Source of the DNA: Eubacteriaceae bacterium
GTDB lineage: Bacteria > Bacillota > Clostridia > Lachnospirales > Lachnospiraceae
Reading direction: 5' to 3'
NCBI GenBank assembly: GCA_910574015.1
Contig: CAJSYQ010000030.1
Span: 1-45,817 of the forward strand
DNA length: 45,817 nucleotides
Part shown: piece after piece, positions 24,340 through 33,932 of the stretch
Layout of the letters: the number at the start of each line of letters is the position of its first letter
Position numbering within the stretch: the first letter of the stretch is position 1
The notes under the pieces: generated by a model
What the model saw: only the letters and a program-made list of their open reading frames with translations
Told to the model about the DNA's origin: nothing
Databases searched by the model: none
Position numbers and translations under genes: made by a program

Positions 24340-26163
24340 TTATCTTGCACCTCCCTCTGCCAGCTGGTCAAAGTCGATCACGGATTTCTTCTGCGCCTCC
24401 TGAATATTGTATACCGACGCAAAATGCCCGTTCTGTTCCATCAATTCTTCAAATGTTCCCCGCTCTGCTATCCTGCCGTCCAGCAGATAGAGAATCTCGT
24501 CACAGTCAACCACCGAAGACATGCGGTGGGCGGAGATAAGAAGGGTTTTGTCGGAGTAGTGCTGGTTTATCGCCTCAAGCAGCCTTTTTTCCGTATCTAC
24601 ATCCAGGGCGGAGGTAGAGTCGTCCAGTACCAGCACCGGCGCATCCTTCACAAGGGCACGGGCAATGGAGACACGCTGCTTCTGTCCGCCGGAGATGCCC
24701 AGTCCACGTTCGCCTACGATGGTGTCATATCCCTCTTCCAGTTTCGTGATAAAGTCGTGCGCCTGGGCATGTTCTGCCGCGCGGATCACGGCTTCTTCTT
24801 CCGCTTCCGGATCAGCATATGAGATATTGGAATCAATGGTATTCGAGAAGAGAAATACATCCTGATACACATAGGCAAACTGGCTCCGCAGGGATTTCAG
24901 GGAATACTCCTTTATATTTCTGCCGTTCAGCAGGATCTCTCCCTCAGATACATCGTGGATCCGGATCAGAGCTTCCAGAAGTGTGCTCTTTCCGCTTCCC
25001 GTGCCGCCCACGATGCCAATCTTCCTGCCGTATGGGATATCCAGGTCGATGTTCTGAAGCACTGGTTTATCCAGTATCTTCAGGGAGGCATTTTGGAAAC
25101 GGATGTGTGGGGCGCTGTCTTTTGCCACGGGTTCCGTACCGTCCGGAATCCGGCTCTCACACTCCATAAAGTGCATCATTTTATAGCCGGACACAATTTG
25201 CTGCTGCATCTGGAACATCATATTATTGATCATAGTGATGTAATCCATGATCTTTAGAATATAGGCGGCACAGGACGCGAGATACCCCACCCGGATCTGG
25301 CCGTTCATAACGAGAATGGCGCTGACGGCAATGCTGCCGATATAGGCAAATTGCTTGATGGCGCTGAAAGCCGCCTCAAAGGAAGCGGAGAGCTTCACCT
25401 GTTTTATATAGGAATCCCGGAGGTTCTGGTTGGCCTCATTGAATTTTTCCAGCTCCTTTTCTTCATTTGTGAAGGAGCGGACCAGGCGCACGGCTTCGAT
25501 ATTTTCCTGTACCTTCAGGTTCATATCGCTGTTACAGGAGCGGATATTGCGGAAATTCAGCCGGGCCAGCTTCTTAAAACGCATCAGGGCAAAGGCAAAG
25601 ACCGGTATCATCAGCACCGGGATCATCAGAAGCCAGGCGTTGATGCTTGCCAGCAGGATAATGGCGATGACAAGAACAAAGGCGCTGTCCAGGATGTTTG
25701 GTATGATGCGGCAGAACATTTCCTTGAACATGATCGTATCGGAGTTGACAGTGGTCAGAAGCTCCCCTGTATTGTACTCGGAAATCGTAGCGCTGTCCAG
25801 CTCCATCAGCTTGTGGAAGGTGGCGAGCCGGAGATCCGTCTCCAGATTCAGCCCCAGCCTCTGGTTTATCACATTCTTACTGTACACCAGGATAAGCTTT
25901 AGGAACAGCAGGCCCAGGAAGACCACAGCCAGATGCCAGAACAGCTCCATTGTGTGCACCTGTCCCCAGGATCCGTCCAGAAGGAAGGAAAATACATTGT
26001 CATTTTTTACAGGACTGTCCTTAATGATATAGTCGATAAAAAGGGCAGTGAGCATTGGGAGCAGAAGATCTGCTCCCAATGCGGTGAAACTCATAATCTG
26101 TGTGATCACTGAGAATCCCAGATTGCGTTTCCAGTAACGGAAACCAAATTTTAAAACATCCAT
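24340..26163 (-). CDS. ABC exporter, half with degenerate ATP site
   Basis: 607 residues, an exporter domain followed by an ATPase domain. Walker A is GGTGSGKST and the signature is ISGGQKQR. The residue after Walker B is Asp instead of Glu (VLVLDDSTSALD), as in the degenerate half of heterodimeric exporters such as TM287/288 and BmrCD. Paired with the following gene it should be a drug or peptide exporter using one consensus site. The start has GAGG upstream and lies 16 bases after the preceding ATPase-permease gene. Confidence 0.92.
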   Translation of the reverse strand: MDVLKFGFRYWKRNLGFSVITQIMSFTALGADLLLPMLTALFIDYIIKDSPVKNDNVFSFLLDGSWGQVHTMELFWHLAVVFLGLLFLKLILVYSKNVINQRLGLNLETDLRLATFHKLMELDSATISEYNTGELLTTVNSDTIMFKEMFCRIIPNILDSAFVLVIAIILLASINAWLLMIPVLMIPVFAFALMRFKKLARLNFRNIRSCNSDMNLKVQENIEAVRLVRSFTNEEKELEKFNEANQNLRDSYIKQVKLSASFEAAFSAIKQFAYIGSIAVSAILVMNGQIRVGYLASCAAYILKIMDYITMINNMMFQMQQQIVSGYKMMHFMECESRIPDGTEPVAKDSAPHIRFQNASLKILDKPVLQNIDLDIPYGRKIGIVGGTGSGKSTLLEALIRIHDVSEGEILLNGRNIKEYSLKSLRSQFAYVYQDVFLFSNTIDSNISYADPEAEEEAVIRAAEHAQAHDFITKLEEGYDTIVGERGLGISGGQKQRVSIARALVKDAPVLVLDDSTSALDVDTEKRLLEAINQHYSDKTLLISAHRMSSVVDCDEILYLLDGRIAERGTFEELMEQNGHFASVYNIQEAQKKSVIDFDQLAEGGAR

Positions 26164-26179
26164 GATAAATTACCTCTTC

Positions 26180-28621
26180 TTATTCTTTTACCGCCAGGGT
26201 AGCCGGCGGTTTCGACAGGATGCCGTAGACTGGAAGGATACTGATCAGGGCGTGTACCGCATAGATGCCTGCCAGCAGGATCAGGGCAGACCACCATGGG
26301 AAGATCATATTGATCTCCAGGGATGGTATGGACCGGATAAACTGGATGACGCCGCTGGTCAGCAGCACCGCCGGCAGGGATGTGTAGGAGGTTACCAGTA
26401 TCATTTCCAGCATATAGGCTTTCAGAATGCTGCCCCGGGATATTCCGATGAGACGATATACGGTGAGCTCCTCGCTGCGGGAGGAGGCGTTGGACTTAAT
26501 GGTGAAGTATATCATGATCAGGGAAATTACTGCCACGGCCAGCGGGATCAGCTGTCTTGCGTCCACATCTGTGGAATGCGCCTCGCGGTATGCCTTGACC
26601 TGTTCCCGGACAGGGATCGACGCCTCCATTTTATAGGAAAATCCGATATCGAGATCACCGCTGTTTAGTGTTTTCAGCACGGCATCTGGATCCGCGGCGT
26701 AGATATAGGTTTCCATGCTGTCCAGGATCATCTGATTGCGCACATTCAGGCAGCCCTTGTCGGACATGACATAGTTGACATCGAAGGTGTCGGGAAAGGT
26801 TCCAGTGATCTTGTATTTGTGATCATGGTCGTCCCCGATGGTCAGGGATTTCCGGTTTTCCATCTCCATGGAATCATACAGGCCCTGGCGCACAAGGATC
26901 TCATTATCCTTCAGGGTCAGATCGTCGTACTTGCCCGGCAGCTCCACCTGAAGTTCTTTTACGCTGGCGATGGGGTATCCCTTCGTGCTGACTCCCAGCA
27001 TAAGATTCTGTCCGGCGTATATGACGGGCTGATTCGTATTGCTGATGCCCACAATGTTGAAATCCTGGTCAACGGCCGCCAATGCAAGTCTCATGCCCAG
27101 ATAGGATTCCGGCGTCGGATGAAGGGTGGAGACGGATGCCTTTGTATCAATGAGCCGCTGTGCCAGCAGGGCGTCCATAACCACTTCATTCCTCTTTTTT
27201 GGCATCTCGCCGCAGATCAGGTCAGACTCCTTTAAGTGGGACACAGATGTAAAGGAATAATCCTGGACAAGCTGTGTCAGATTTGTCAGCTGCCGGAATC
27301 CGTCACCGGTGAGGTATACATTGATCTTTGGGATAAAGAAGGGTTCTCCCAGATCCCCTCCGGAAAGATCCTTCCTTATAAATTCACTGAGCTGTTCCGT
27401 GGATTCATAGGAGTGCCGGGAGGAAGTGCCTGAGAAATCAATATATACATAATGCGAATCCGTGGTGACGATAGAGGACTCATCTATCGTGTGGATATTG
27501 ATAAACTGTGCCAGGGTGACAGAGAGGAGTACCGCCGTGACAAGCAGGATCGTAATGATAAATGCCTGTCGTTTCCCCATCATCTGCAGATTTTCCACAG
27601 CAATGCGGGATATCTCCCTGGCGGAGAGCTTGGCCGATCCCTTGCTCTTCAGCTTGGGGAGCTCGTAGGAAAAACTGTCCACCTCATTCAGATCCAGAGT
27701 GGGGCGTTCCTCGTCCAGCATTTCCACGCCGTTCTCTACGCCCTCCATCAGTATGTCAAAAGGCATATTATTCTGAATGTACAGTTTATTATCCTTCCAT
27801 GCCAGTGTCAGCTGGATTTTTCCCGGCGTGTAATCCTTCTGGTGGTAGATGTGAAAGTCTGCCAGACCGCCGGAGACCGTCTCCTTTTCCAGTTCCTTCA
27901 GATAGATATTGGAATCGTCGCTGCGCTCATAGGAATCAGCGGAAGTATTCGGTTCATCCCTTACGATCCTGCCGTCGCAGACCTCGATGATCCGGTCTCC
28001 GAAGAAATGTGCGATCCTCTTCTCATGAGTGACCAGCAGAACCAGACATTCCCTGGAAATATTTTTCAGGATACTCATGGTGCGTATCGTATTTTCCTCG
28101 TCTAGGTTTCCGGTGGGCTCGTCGGCAAATATGACGTCCGGGGATTTCACAAGAGCCCGGGCGATGGAAACACGCTGCTGCTGTCCGCCGGAGAGCTTGG
28201 AGACGGTTTTCTTCTTGTATTTCTCCATTCCCAGAGTATGAAGAACGTAATCGACCCGTTCCTCCTTTTCCTCCTCAGAGATATTGTAGCGGTTCAGTGC
28301 CAGCTTAATATTGTAGGAGACGGAATAATCCTTCAGGAGATAATAGTTCTGGAAAATATAATCAAAATGGTCGTTGCGGATGGGTTCCATCAGTTTCGGA
28401 TTATATTTGGAAAGCGTCCGCCCATCGATGGAGATGGACCCGCCGGAGAAGGTGTCCAGCCCGCCCACCGTATTCAGGAGGGTGGTCTTGCCGGAACCGC
28501 TCTCCCCCAGAATACATACAAGGCCCGTCCGGGGGAATTCCAGGGTAATATCATTTAGTACATGCTGTTCATTCTTCTTCCCCTGATTATAATATTTATG
28601 TAGATTCTTAATCTGGATCAT
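26180..28621 (-). CDS. MacB-like ATPase-FtsX permease fusion (second)
   Basis: 813 residues. Residues 1-225 form the ATPase ([37 protein letters not shown]). A transmembrane helix near 350 leads to a large extracellular domain (about 380-680) and three C-terminal helices with a FtsX motif ([17 protein letters not shown]). This is the NBD-TM-periplasmic/extracellular-TM3 layout of MacB and related Firmicutes proteins. It overlaps the preceding fusion gene by four bases (ATGA). It may form a heterodimer with that partner. Confidence 0.9.
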   Translation of the reverse strand: MIQIKNLHKYYNQGKKNEQHVLNDITLEFPRTGLVCILGESGSGKTTLLNTVGGLDTFSGGSISIDGRTLSKYNPKLMEPIRNDHFDYIFQNYYLLKDYSVSYNIKLALNRYNISEEEKEERVDYVLHTLGMEKYKKKTVSKLSGGQQQRVSIARALVKSPDVIFADEPTGNLDEENTIRTMSILKNISRECLVLLVTHEKRIAHFFGDRIIEVCDGRIVRDEPNTSADSYERSDDSNIYLKELEKETVSGGLADFHIYHQKDYTPGKIQLTLAWKDNKLYIQNNMPFDILMEGVENGVEMLDEERPTLDLNEVDSFSYELPKLKSKGSAKLSAREISRIAVENLQMMGKRQAFIITILLVTAVLLSVTLAQFINIHTIDESSIVTTDSHYVYIDFSGTSSRHSYESTEQLSEFIRKDLSGGDLGEPFFIPKINVYLTGDGFRQLTNLTQLVQDYSFTSVSHLKESDLICGEMPKKRNEVVMDALLAQRLIDTKASVSTLHPTPESYLGMRLALAAVDQDFNIVGISNTNQPVIYAGQNLMLGVSTKGYPIASVKELQVELPGKYDDLTLKDNEILVRQGLYDSMEMENRKSLTIGDDHDHKYKITGTFPDTFDVNYVMSDKGCLNVRNQMILDSMETYIYAADPDAVLKTLNSGDLDIGFSYKMEASIPVREQVKAYREAHSTDVDARQLIPLAVAVISLIMIYFTIKSNASSRSEELTVYRLIGISRGSILKAYMLEMILVTSYTSLPAVLLTSGVIQFIRSIPSLEINMIFPWWSALILLAGIYAVHALISILPVYGILSKPPATLAVKE

Positions 28622-30897
28622 GCGTTCAACCTTCCTTTCAGTAAGCGGTTAAAGAAGAGTACCGTCAGCAGGGTCAATAGGAAATTGTACAGGAGAAAGA
28701 GCGCATAGGAGCTGATCTCATAATACCACATGACCTCCTGGATTGCCGGGATGCCGCACAGCCGGAGCACCCACATCAGTGCGATAGTGATCGCTGCGGA
28801 TATGGCCGTGTAGGTAAGCATCTCAAAATAACTGATCCTGCGGATAACCTGCATCTTCATGCCGATGAATTTCAGCACGAAATAGTCCTTGATCCGGATC
28901 TTCATCAGGGAGCGGAGGATCAGAACCTCGGCGAGAAGCAGGATCACAAGTCCCAGGGCAGAGATGCCGATAATGGTCAGCCGCTGGGTCGTCCGCTCCT
29001 CATTGTAATCGATGGTGCTGATGCGGTAGCTGCTCATGCCCTCGTATCCGAGCCGGTCCAGCTTCTTTAGTACCTGGTCTGTCTTGGCATAGCTGGAAAT
29101 GTAGACAGAGGCCTGGGAACTGGTGAGCCGGAAGTGCTGGTTATAAAATTCCCCGCTCACCTCCAGCAGATTTGGCGTGGAGCTGTGCAGTCCGTCGGCA
29201 GAGTGAGGATCTTTGATATATACGGTATCCGTCACCACCTTCCCTGTGGGCTTACCCGCCGGATCATATTCTTCAATGGTACAGGGGAATTCTCCGGCAA
29301 GGAGATATTCTTCTGCCATGGTGGAAGAGAGGCGGACCTCGTTGCCGGTGAGGGAATCACTCATGACCGGCGTGATCTCATGCCGGATCCGGTCGCCGTA
29401 TATGATGCGGAACACACTGTTGTCCGTCAGGCTCATGGAGAGCATCCGGCAGAGCTCCCGGGAAAAATATACCTGTCCGGTGGGGTTCTTCAGAATACCG
29501 GTGACAGTTACATTGGTCTGGTAGTAGTGATTTTCCGCCCATACATTGTGAAATACAAAGTAGCATGGCATAGTTTTCTCCAGCAGGGAGTCGTCTGCCG
29601 CATAAAGGACGATCTCATTTCTCGCCTGGGGCAGACGGCCATAGGCGAGATCGGCTTCCGAAATGGCGTCGGTGGACATCATAAAGCGTTTCTCATTCAG
29701 AAAGGAAACCCGTTTGATCTCCCCTTCCCCGGCACCCTTACCGTACCGGCTCCGCTTCGCCTCATTGCCGAAGGCGTATTCATAATCTTTTCCTTCCTCT
29801 ATATAAAAATTGATATCATTGGCGATGTCACAGGAATCCACCGTCTCCACATAACGGACGGAGGAGAGCTTCTTCACATCTTCATCCGTAATATCCTTTC
29901 CATCCTGTCTCTTCACGACGATACGCTTATCGTCCTCGTGGTAGAAACCGGCCTGTGTGTAGTTCTTTGTCGTAGTATCGTCCCGGTATACAAAGAGTTC
30001 ACCGATGAAGAGGAAGGAGGCGGCGGCAATCACCAGAAGAAAAGAGGTAAACAGTATGGCGCGTCCCCGCTGCGTTCTCTGGTTCCACCGGGCGAAGATG
30101 GAGGCTGTCTGATTGGAGGTCAGGGACTTTCTGCCAGGTTTTTTCTCCGTTCCGATATCTTCTGCCGGGGCGGCTGGATCTGGCACCGGATCCGGCATGG
30201 CGTCTTCTGTCTCTGCCGTGACATCCGAGATGATCTGGCCGTCGTGCAGTCGTATCTTCCGGGTGACATAGGCTTCCGCCTGATCGTAGTTGTGTGTCAC
30301 CATGATCACCAGACGGTCCTTCGAGAGTTCCTGCAGAAGCCGGATGATCTGCTGTCCCGTCTCACTGTCCAGATTGCCAGTGGGCTCGTCAGCCACGATG
30401 ATCCCTGTGTTCTTGGCCAGGGCGCGGGCGATGGACAGACGCTGCTTCTGTCCGCTGGAGAGCTCTGAGGCCCGGTGCGTCCCATATTCCTCCAGACCTA
30501 CCTGTTTCAGGTAATCCGCAGCGGTTTTCCGGGCCTCTTCCGGATCCTGTCCCATGATCAGAAGAGCGCTGACAACATTGTCCAGGGCGGTGTAATGACC
30601 GATGAGGCTGTAATCCTGAAATACATAGCCAATCTTTGTGCGGCGGTACGTCTCCCAGTCCTCGTCGTCATACTGGAAGGTGGGTTCCCCGTCCACGATC
30701 ATTTCTCCCTCATCGAAGGAATCCATACCGCCGATAATATTCAGCAGAGTTGATTTACCGCTTCCGCTCTCGCCGGTTATCGCCACGAATTCCCCCATGG
30801 CAAAGGAAAGACTGACCTTGCGCAGGGCCTGGGTCACTGCTGTCTCTGAGTAATAGCTCTTGCTGATACCCTGCAGTTCAATTCGAACCTTCTTCAT
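28618..30897 (-). CDS. MacB-like ATPase-FtsX permease fusion (first)
   Basis: 759 residues. The ATPase domain has GESGSGKST, LSSGQKQRLS (signature with SSG rather than SGG), [13 protein letters not shown] and VTHNYD. A transmembrane helix near 275 is followed by an extracellular domain of about 350 residues and three terminal helices around MKIRIKDYFVLKFIGMKMQV. It overlaps the AraC gene by 20 bases, has AGGAG upstream and is coupled to the second fusion gene. The role is probably extrusion of a peptide or lipid-linked substrate, or mechanotransmission at the envelope. Confidence 0.9.
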   Translation of the reverse strand: MKKVRIELQGISKSYYSETAVTQALRKVSLSFAMGEFVAITGESGSGKSTLLNIIGGMDSFDEGEMIVDGEPTFQYDDEDWETYRRTKIGYVFQDYSLIGHYTALDNVVSALLIMGQDPEEARKTAADYLKQVGLEEYGTHRASELSSGQKQRLSIARALAKNTGIIVADEPTGNLDSETGQQIIRLLQELSKDRLVIMVTHNYDQAEAYVTRKIRLHDGQIISDVTAETEDAMPDPVPDPAAPAEDIGTEKKPGRKSLTSNQTASIFARWNQRTQRGRAILFTSFLLVIAAASFLFIGELFVYRDDTTTKNYTQAGFYHEDDKRIVVKRQDGKDITDEDVKKLSSVRYVETVDSCDIANDINFYIEEGKDYEYAFGNEAKRSRYGKGAGEGEIKRVSFLNEKRFMMSTDAISEADLAYGRLPQARNEIVLYAADDSLLEKTMPCYFVFHNVWAENHYYQTNVTVTGILKNPTGQVYFSRELCRMLSMSLTDNSVFRIIYGDRIRHEITPVMSDSLTGNEVRLSSTMAEEYLLAGEFPCTIEEYDPAGKPTGKVVTDTVYIKDPHSADGLHSSTPNLLEVSGEFYNQHFRLTSSQASVYISSYAKTDQVLKKLDRLGYEGMSSYRISTIDYNEERTTQRLTIIGISALGLVILLLAEVLILRSLMKIRIKDYFVLKFIGMKMQVIRRISYFEMLTYTAISAAITIALMWVLRLCGIPAIQEVMWYYEISSYALFLLYNFLLTLLTVLFFNRLLKGRLNA

Positions 30898-31708
30898 TCT
30901 CTATGTTCTCCTTTCCTGAAGTGATCTCATGGTTCCGGCGGTATTTCATGGGAGTGTATCCCGTCAGTTTCTTAAACTGACGGGAGAAATGCTCGGCGTT
31001 ATTGTACCCGCACAGGATCCCGATCTCTCCGATGGTATAGCTTGTGCTCTCCAGCAGGCGGCAGGCGCGGTGTACCCGCCCCTCTATAATATCCTGCTGC
31101 AGGGTCACATGAAAATAATCCTTGTATATATGCTGCAGATAGGAGGTGCTGATGCCCAGCGTGGCGGCAAGCTCCTCTGCATTTTCAGGAAGATAGATGC
31201 GCTGTTTCATCAACTCCCGAAGTTTTTTAAGAGTGCGCTGGTATTTGGCGGATCCGTCACTGCTGATCTGGGAAAAGCGGTACAGGTCACTGAATTTATA
31301 GAAGAGAGTCCGTAACTTTTGATCCATGATCTGTAAGTGGTGTTCTCCCGCCTCAAAGAATTCAATAAAAAGATCTGCCGTCAGATCCGTGATCACCTCC
31401 GGGTTTGTCAGATGCACCGGCGTTTGAAAAGGAATGCCAAGTTTTTCGAAAAAATCCTGATAGCAGTCAAAATCAAAGTGAATCCAGTCATTGTTGAAAC
31501 TCCCGTCGGTTTTCCGGTAAAACTGCGGGGCACCTTTCTCATATAGAAGAAAGGTGTTTTCCGGCACCGGTTCATAGGCACCGTTCAGATTTACCTCCGC
31601 AGCACAGCGGAAGAATAAGAAAAGGTAATCTCCGGTGCCGGCAGGGCGGCGAATATCAATGCCCCCCGCGTTGATGCACTGGTACCAGAGTTTGCTAGCG
31701 TGGATCAA
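30878..31708 (-). CDS. AraC-family transcriptional regulator of the ABC cassette
   Basis: 276 residues from TTG at 31708, which sits seven bases after AGGAGG; the frame extends to TTG 31726, but that start would overlap the ribosome binding site. Residues about 10-100 form an AraC-type cupin sensor (PENTFLLYEKGAPQFYRK), and the last 100 residues are the double HTH (AEELAATLGISTSYLQHIYK, IGEIGILCGYNNAEHFSRQF, LTGYTPMKYRR). No transmembrane region. It is the first gene of the five-gene minus-strand operon, which suggests that it senses the compound handled by the transporters. Confidence 0.9.
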   Translation of the reverse strand: MIHASKLWYQCINAGGIDIRRPAGTGDYLFLFFRCAAEVNLNGAYEPVPENTFLLYEKGAPQFYRKTDGSFNNDWIHFDFDCYQDFFEKLGIPFQTPVHLTNPEVITDLTADLFIEFFEAGEHHLQIMDQKLRTLFYKFSDLYRFSQISSDGSAKYQRTLKKLRELMKQRIYLPENAEELAATLGISTSYLQHIYKDYFHVTLQQDIIEGRVHRACRLLESTSYTIGEIGILCGYNNAEHFSRQFKKLTGYTPMKYRRNHEITSGKENIENEEGSN

Positions 31709-31824
31709 CTGGTAGCCTCCTCTCAAAAAGCAAAAAAAATCAAAAAGAAAATGAGCCTGTGTATTCTTTGTGTACTATTTGTAAAAACGATATATTATCA
31801 AATCTCAGCGTCTTTTATAACTAC

Positions 31825-31852
31825 ATTATAGCAGAAAAAATCAAACAATCAA
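31825..31852 (-). promoter_or_regulatory. promoter of the AraC-ABC operon
   Basis: On the minus strand TTGATT (31852-31847), 16 bases, then TATAAT (31830-31825). This leaves a leader of about 110 bases before the TTG start, AT-rich, without an obvious hairpin. Confidence 0.6.
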
Positions 31853-31912
31853 TCCCTTTGTGAAAAATGGACGGTTTTCCAATTGAATGACCGGGTATAT
31901 CGTATGGCAAAT

Positions 31913-31939
31913 AAAAAAGGCAGGGATCCTGGCCCTGCC
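31913..31939 (-). terminator. terminator of the small secreted protein operon
   Basis: GGCAGGG/CCCTGCC stem (31919-31939) with a short loop; on the minus strand it is followed by TTTTTT. It lies 18 bases after the stop at 31957. Confidence 0.88.
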
Positions 31940-31956
31940 CGTTTGTGGCAATTTTT

Positions 31957-32364
31957 TTAATAAGTCTGGGATTTGCTGATGGATATCGTCTCTGTCTTCC
32001 CGTTTCTTGTAACCTTGACAGTCAGTACCAGCTTATATGTACCTCTGGTGAGTACATAACAGGTTTTGGTAACATTTAATGTCTCGGAAGTGGTGGATAC
32101 GGTCCAACTCTTAACTGCTGTAGTTCCCTTCATTAGTTTCAGGGTTCCGGCAATCTTCGTTGTTCCTGGATAGCCCTTGACATATCCGTGGCATCTGGTT
32201 ACGCCGTCGGTGTCAATGTCCAAAGCAACGGAAATAGTACTGGTATTGTCAGCCAGGGTAGATATGCCGCCGTTGGCGGCAGCCCGGCTCACTGTACCGG
32301 AAAGGGGCTGGATAAGAAGTGCCAGCGCCAAAAGTAATACGGTAACTTTCTTCATGTACGTCAT
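31957..32364 (-). CDS. small secreted protein, unknown
   Basis: 135 residues from ATG at 32364 with AGGAGG five bases upstream. A signal peptide (KKVTVLLLALALLIQPL, cleavage near SRAAA) is followed by a Thr/Ser-rich beta domain (CHGYVKGYPGTTKIAGTLKL, YKLVLTVKV). Two cysteines (CHGY and TKTCYV) could form a disulphide. It is probably cotranscribed with the DUF4367-like gene 30 bases upstream. No family recognised. Confidence 0.75.
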   Translation of the reverse strand: MTYMKKVTVLLLALALLIQPLSGTVSRAAANGGISTLADNTSTISVALDIDTDGVTRCHGYVKGYPGTTKIAGTLKLMKGTTAVKSWTVSTTSETLNVTKTCYVLTRGTYKLVLTVKVTRNGKTETISISKSQTY

Positions 32365-32394
32365 AAAAACCTCCTAAGTAATATCCTTATTGAT

Positions 32395-33072
32395 TTAAGA
32401 AACCACTACGTCTATCTTATCAGCAATCTGCTTCAGCTCATCTTCTGCCAGATTAGAAACCGTGAGCACACAGTTGTAATTTCCCCTCTGCCATATCAGG
32501 GAATCAGATTCCTTTCCTTTGTACAGGTCACAGAGAGTACCGTTGGCCAGCTCCAGTTGGGCTGCCGTTCGATCCTCATTGTCAATGGCGGTGTGTGCGC
32601 TGTCGGACCGGGTATAATAAAACTCTATTTGGTCACTACCCCTGGTGTATAGTATATTTCCGGTAAATTCATTGGTCTCTGAGCTTTTGGCCACGTATCC
32701 CTCTGGCACATATCCCAGAGTCAGACCAACAATCTGTTGTGGCTCCACGGGGACAGCCGCCGACTCATAACCGGTCATGCCGCTGCCAGTCATGGTTCTG
32801 ATCCACTGAAGGCATGTGGCGCGCACGTCCTCATTAATGGCGAACAGAAGAAGAAAGCTGCAGGTAATGATGATCAGACATGCAGCCGTGTTCTTTGCAA
32901 TTTTATAGAAGCGCGTCTTTATCCGGTGTCTCTTGATCAGCCGCGCCATCTTTTCATGAAATTCCGGGGATACTTGAATTATTTCCTTCAATTCTTCGGA
33001 TGAGGGAAGTGTGTCCTGTTCCCGTTTGTATTCCTCACGTAATGCCTGTCGCAGCAATTCTTCATCGAACAC
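32395..33072 (-). CDS. DUF4367-like membrane protein, anti-sigma-type
   Basis: 225 residues. The cytoplasmic N-terminus (LLRQALREEYKREQDTLPSS and a basic helix KMARLIKRHRIKTRF) precedes one transmembrane helix (residues about 62-82), then VRATCLQWIRTMTG and an extracellular DUF4367-type domain (LGYVPEGYVAK, LIWQRGNYNCVLTVSNL). Such proteins usually sit after an ECF sigma factor as its membrane partner. Here no sigma gene is present upstream; only a tRNA gene is. Its downstream neighbour is a small secreted protein. Confidence 0.8.
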   Translation of the reverse strand: MFDEELLRQALREEYKREQDTLPSSEELKEIIQVSPEFHEKMARLIKRHRIKTRFYKIAKNTAACLIIITCSFLLLFAINEDVRATCLQWIRTMTGSGMTGYESAAVPVEPQQIVGLTLGYVPEGYVAKSSETNEFTGNILYTRGSDQIEFYYTRSDSAHTAIDNEDRTAAQLELANGTLCDLYKGKESDSLIWQRGNYNCVLTVSNLAEDELKQIADKIDVVVS

Positions 33073-33131
33073 AGCGCGATCCCTCCCTTAATAGAAACCA
33101 AAGAGATGGTTTGAATGGAAAGACACAGATA

Positions 33132-33202
33132 AGCAGGATACGGGAGTCGAACCCGCCTCTTCAGCTTGGGAAGCTAACATACTACCGATGTACTAATCCT
33201 GC
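33132..33202 (-). tRNA. tRNA-Gly (anticodon CCC)
   Basis: On the minus strand the acceptor stem is GCAGGAT/ATCCTGC, the anticodon arm is TTAGC-TTCCCAA-GCTGA with anticodon CCC, and the T arm is GCGGG-TTCGACT-CCCGT. The discriminator base is U, as in bacterial tRNA-Gly. CCA is not encoded. The D stem GTAC/GTAT and T stem contain wobble pairs but fold. Confidence 0.95.
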
Positions 33203-33259
33203 GAAAAACTCAGCCTATATTCCCTATTATAACAGCTTTTCAGAAAAAATCAATTAAAG

Positions 33260-33288
33260 TTGATAAATTTTTTGTTTTTTATTATGAT
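33260..33288 (+). promoter_or_regulatory. sigma-A promoter upstream of the zinc-ribbon and rsmA genes
   Basis: TTGATA (33260-33265), 17 bases, TATGAT (33283-33288): five of six matches in each box. Confidence 0.75.
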
Positions 33289-33344
33289 AAGAGAGTACGA
33301 CGGCTGAAACAGAGGCCGCAATCGCTGGAAGGGGGAAGAAATCT

Positions 33345-33926
33345 GTGATAAAGACGTGCATTCGCTGCGGAAAGAATTTTGACATATCCGAGGCGGAACT
33401 GGGGTTCTATGAGGAGAGGGGACTGGCGGTGCCGGATATGTGCTATTCCTGCCGGCGCCAGGAGCGTATCCGGCGCAATGCCCCGGTGGTTCCCAAAGGG
33501 GCGGGGGGCTGGCGGTTCGGCAGGAGAGGGGCTGGTTTTGGGCGGGGAATGCCTGGGATTTTTTCTATTGTGCTGATGGCGGCAGTCTACATGGTGGCGA
33601 GATCGTTCTTTCCCGTGGATGGGGTGGATCCGCCGGGGATAGGGGATCATGCCGTTACACAGTCCGCCGTCCGGACGAAAACATATATTTTCAGAAGCTT
33701 TGACCTGCTGGTGGAGAATTATCAGGAGTACGGCAGAGACATGGGCTATGTGTCGGAGGAAAAATATCTGGAGGCGGCGAACGATGTCATTGCGGATCCG
33801 GAGGCGGTACACCGGAAGGCAGACAGCGGAGATACCTATCAGCGGCCGGAGACGGGAGAACAGGTGATCCTGTCAGTGGACGGTTATATTGAAAAATTTC
33901 ACAGGGTAGAGGAAGAGGAGGGATAA
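33345..33926 (+). CDS. zinc-ribbon membrane protein, unknown
   Basis: 193 residues from GTG at 33345 with GGGGGA upstream. The N-terminus is a treble-clef type zinc ribbon: CIRCGKNFDIS, then about 20 residues on, DMCYSCRR. A Gly/Arg-rich stretch and one transmembrane helix (about residues 68-88) follow, and the C-terminal half is hydrophilic (FDLLVENYQEYGRDMGYVSE). The zinc ribbon is of the kind found in small ribosome- or nucleic-acid-associated proteins. It is followed by rsmA after six bases and is probably cotranscribed. Confidence 0.78.
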   Translation: MIKTCIRCGKNFDISEAELGFYEERGLAVPDMCYSCRRQERIRRNAPVVPKGAGGWRFGRRGAGFGRGMPGIFSIVLMAAVYMVARSFFPVDGVDPPGIGDHAVTQSAVRTKTYIFRSFDLLVENYQEYGRDMGYVSEEKYLEAANDVIADPEAVHRKADSGDTYQRPETGEQVILSVDGYIEKFHRVEEEEG

Positions 33927-33932
33927 CAGGCT

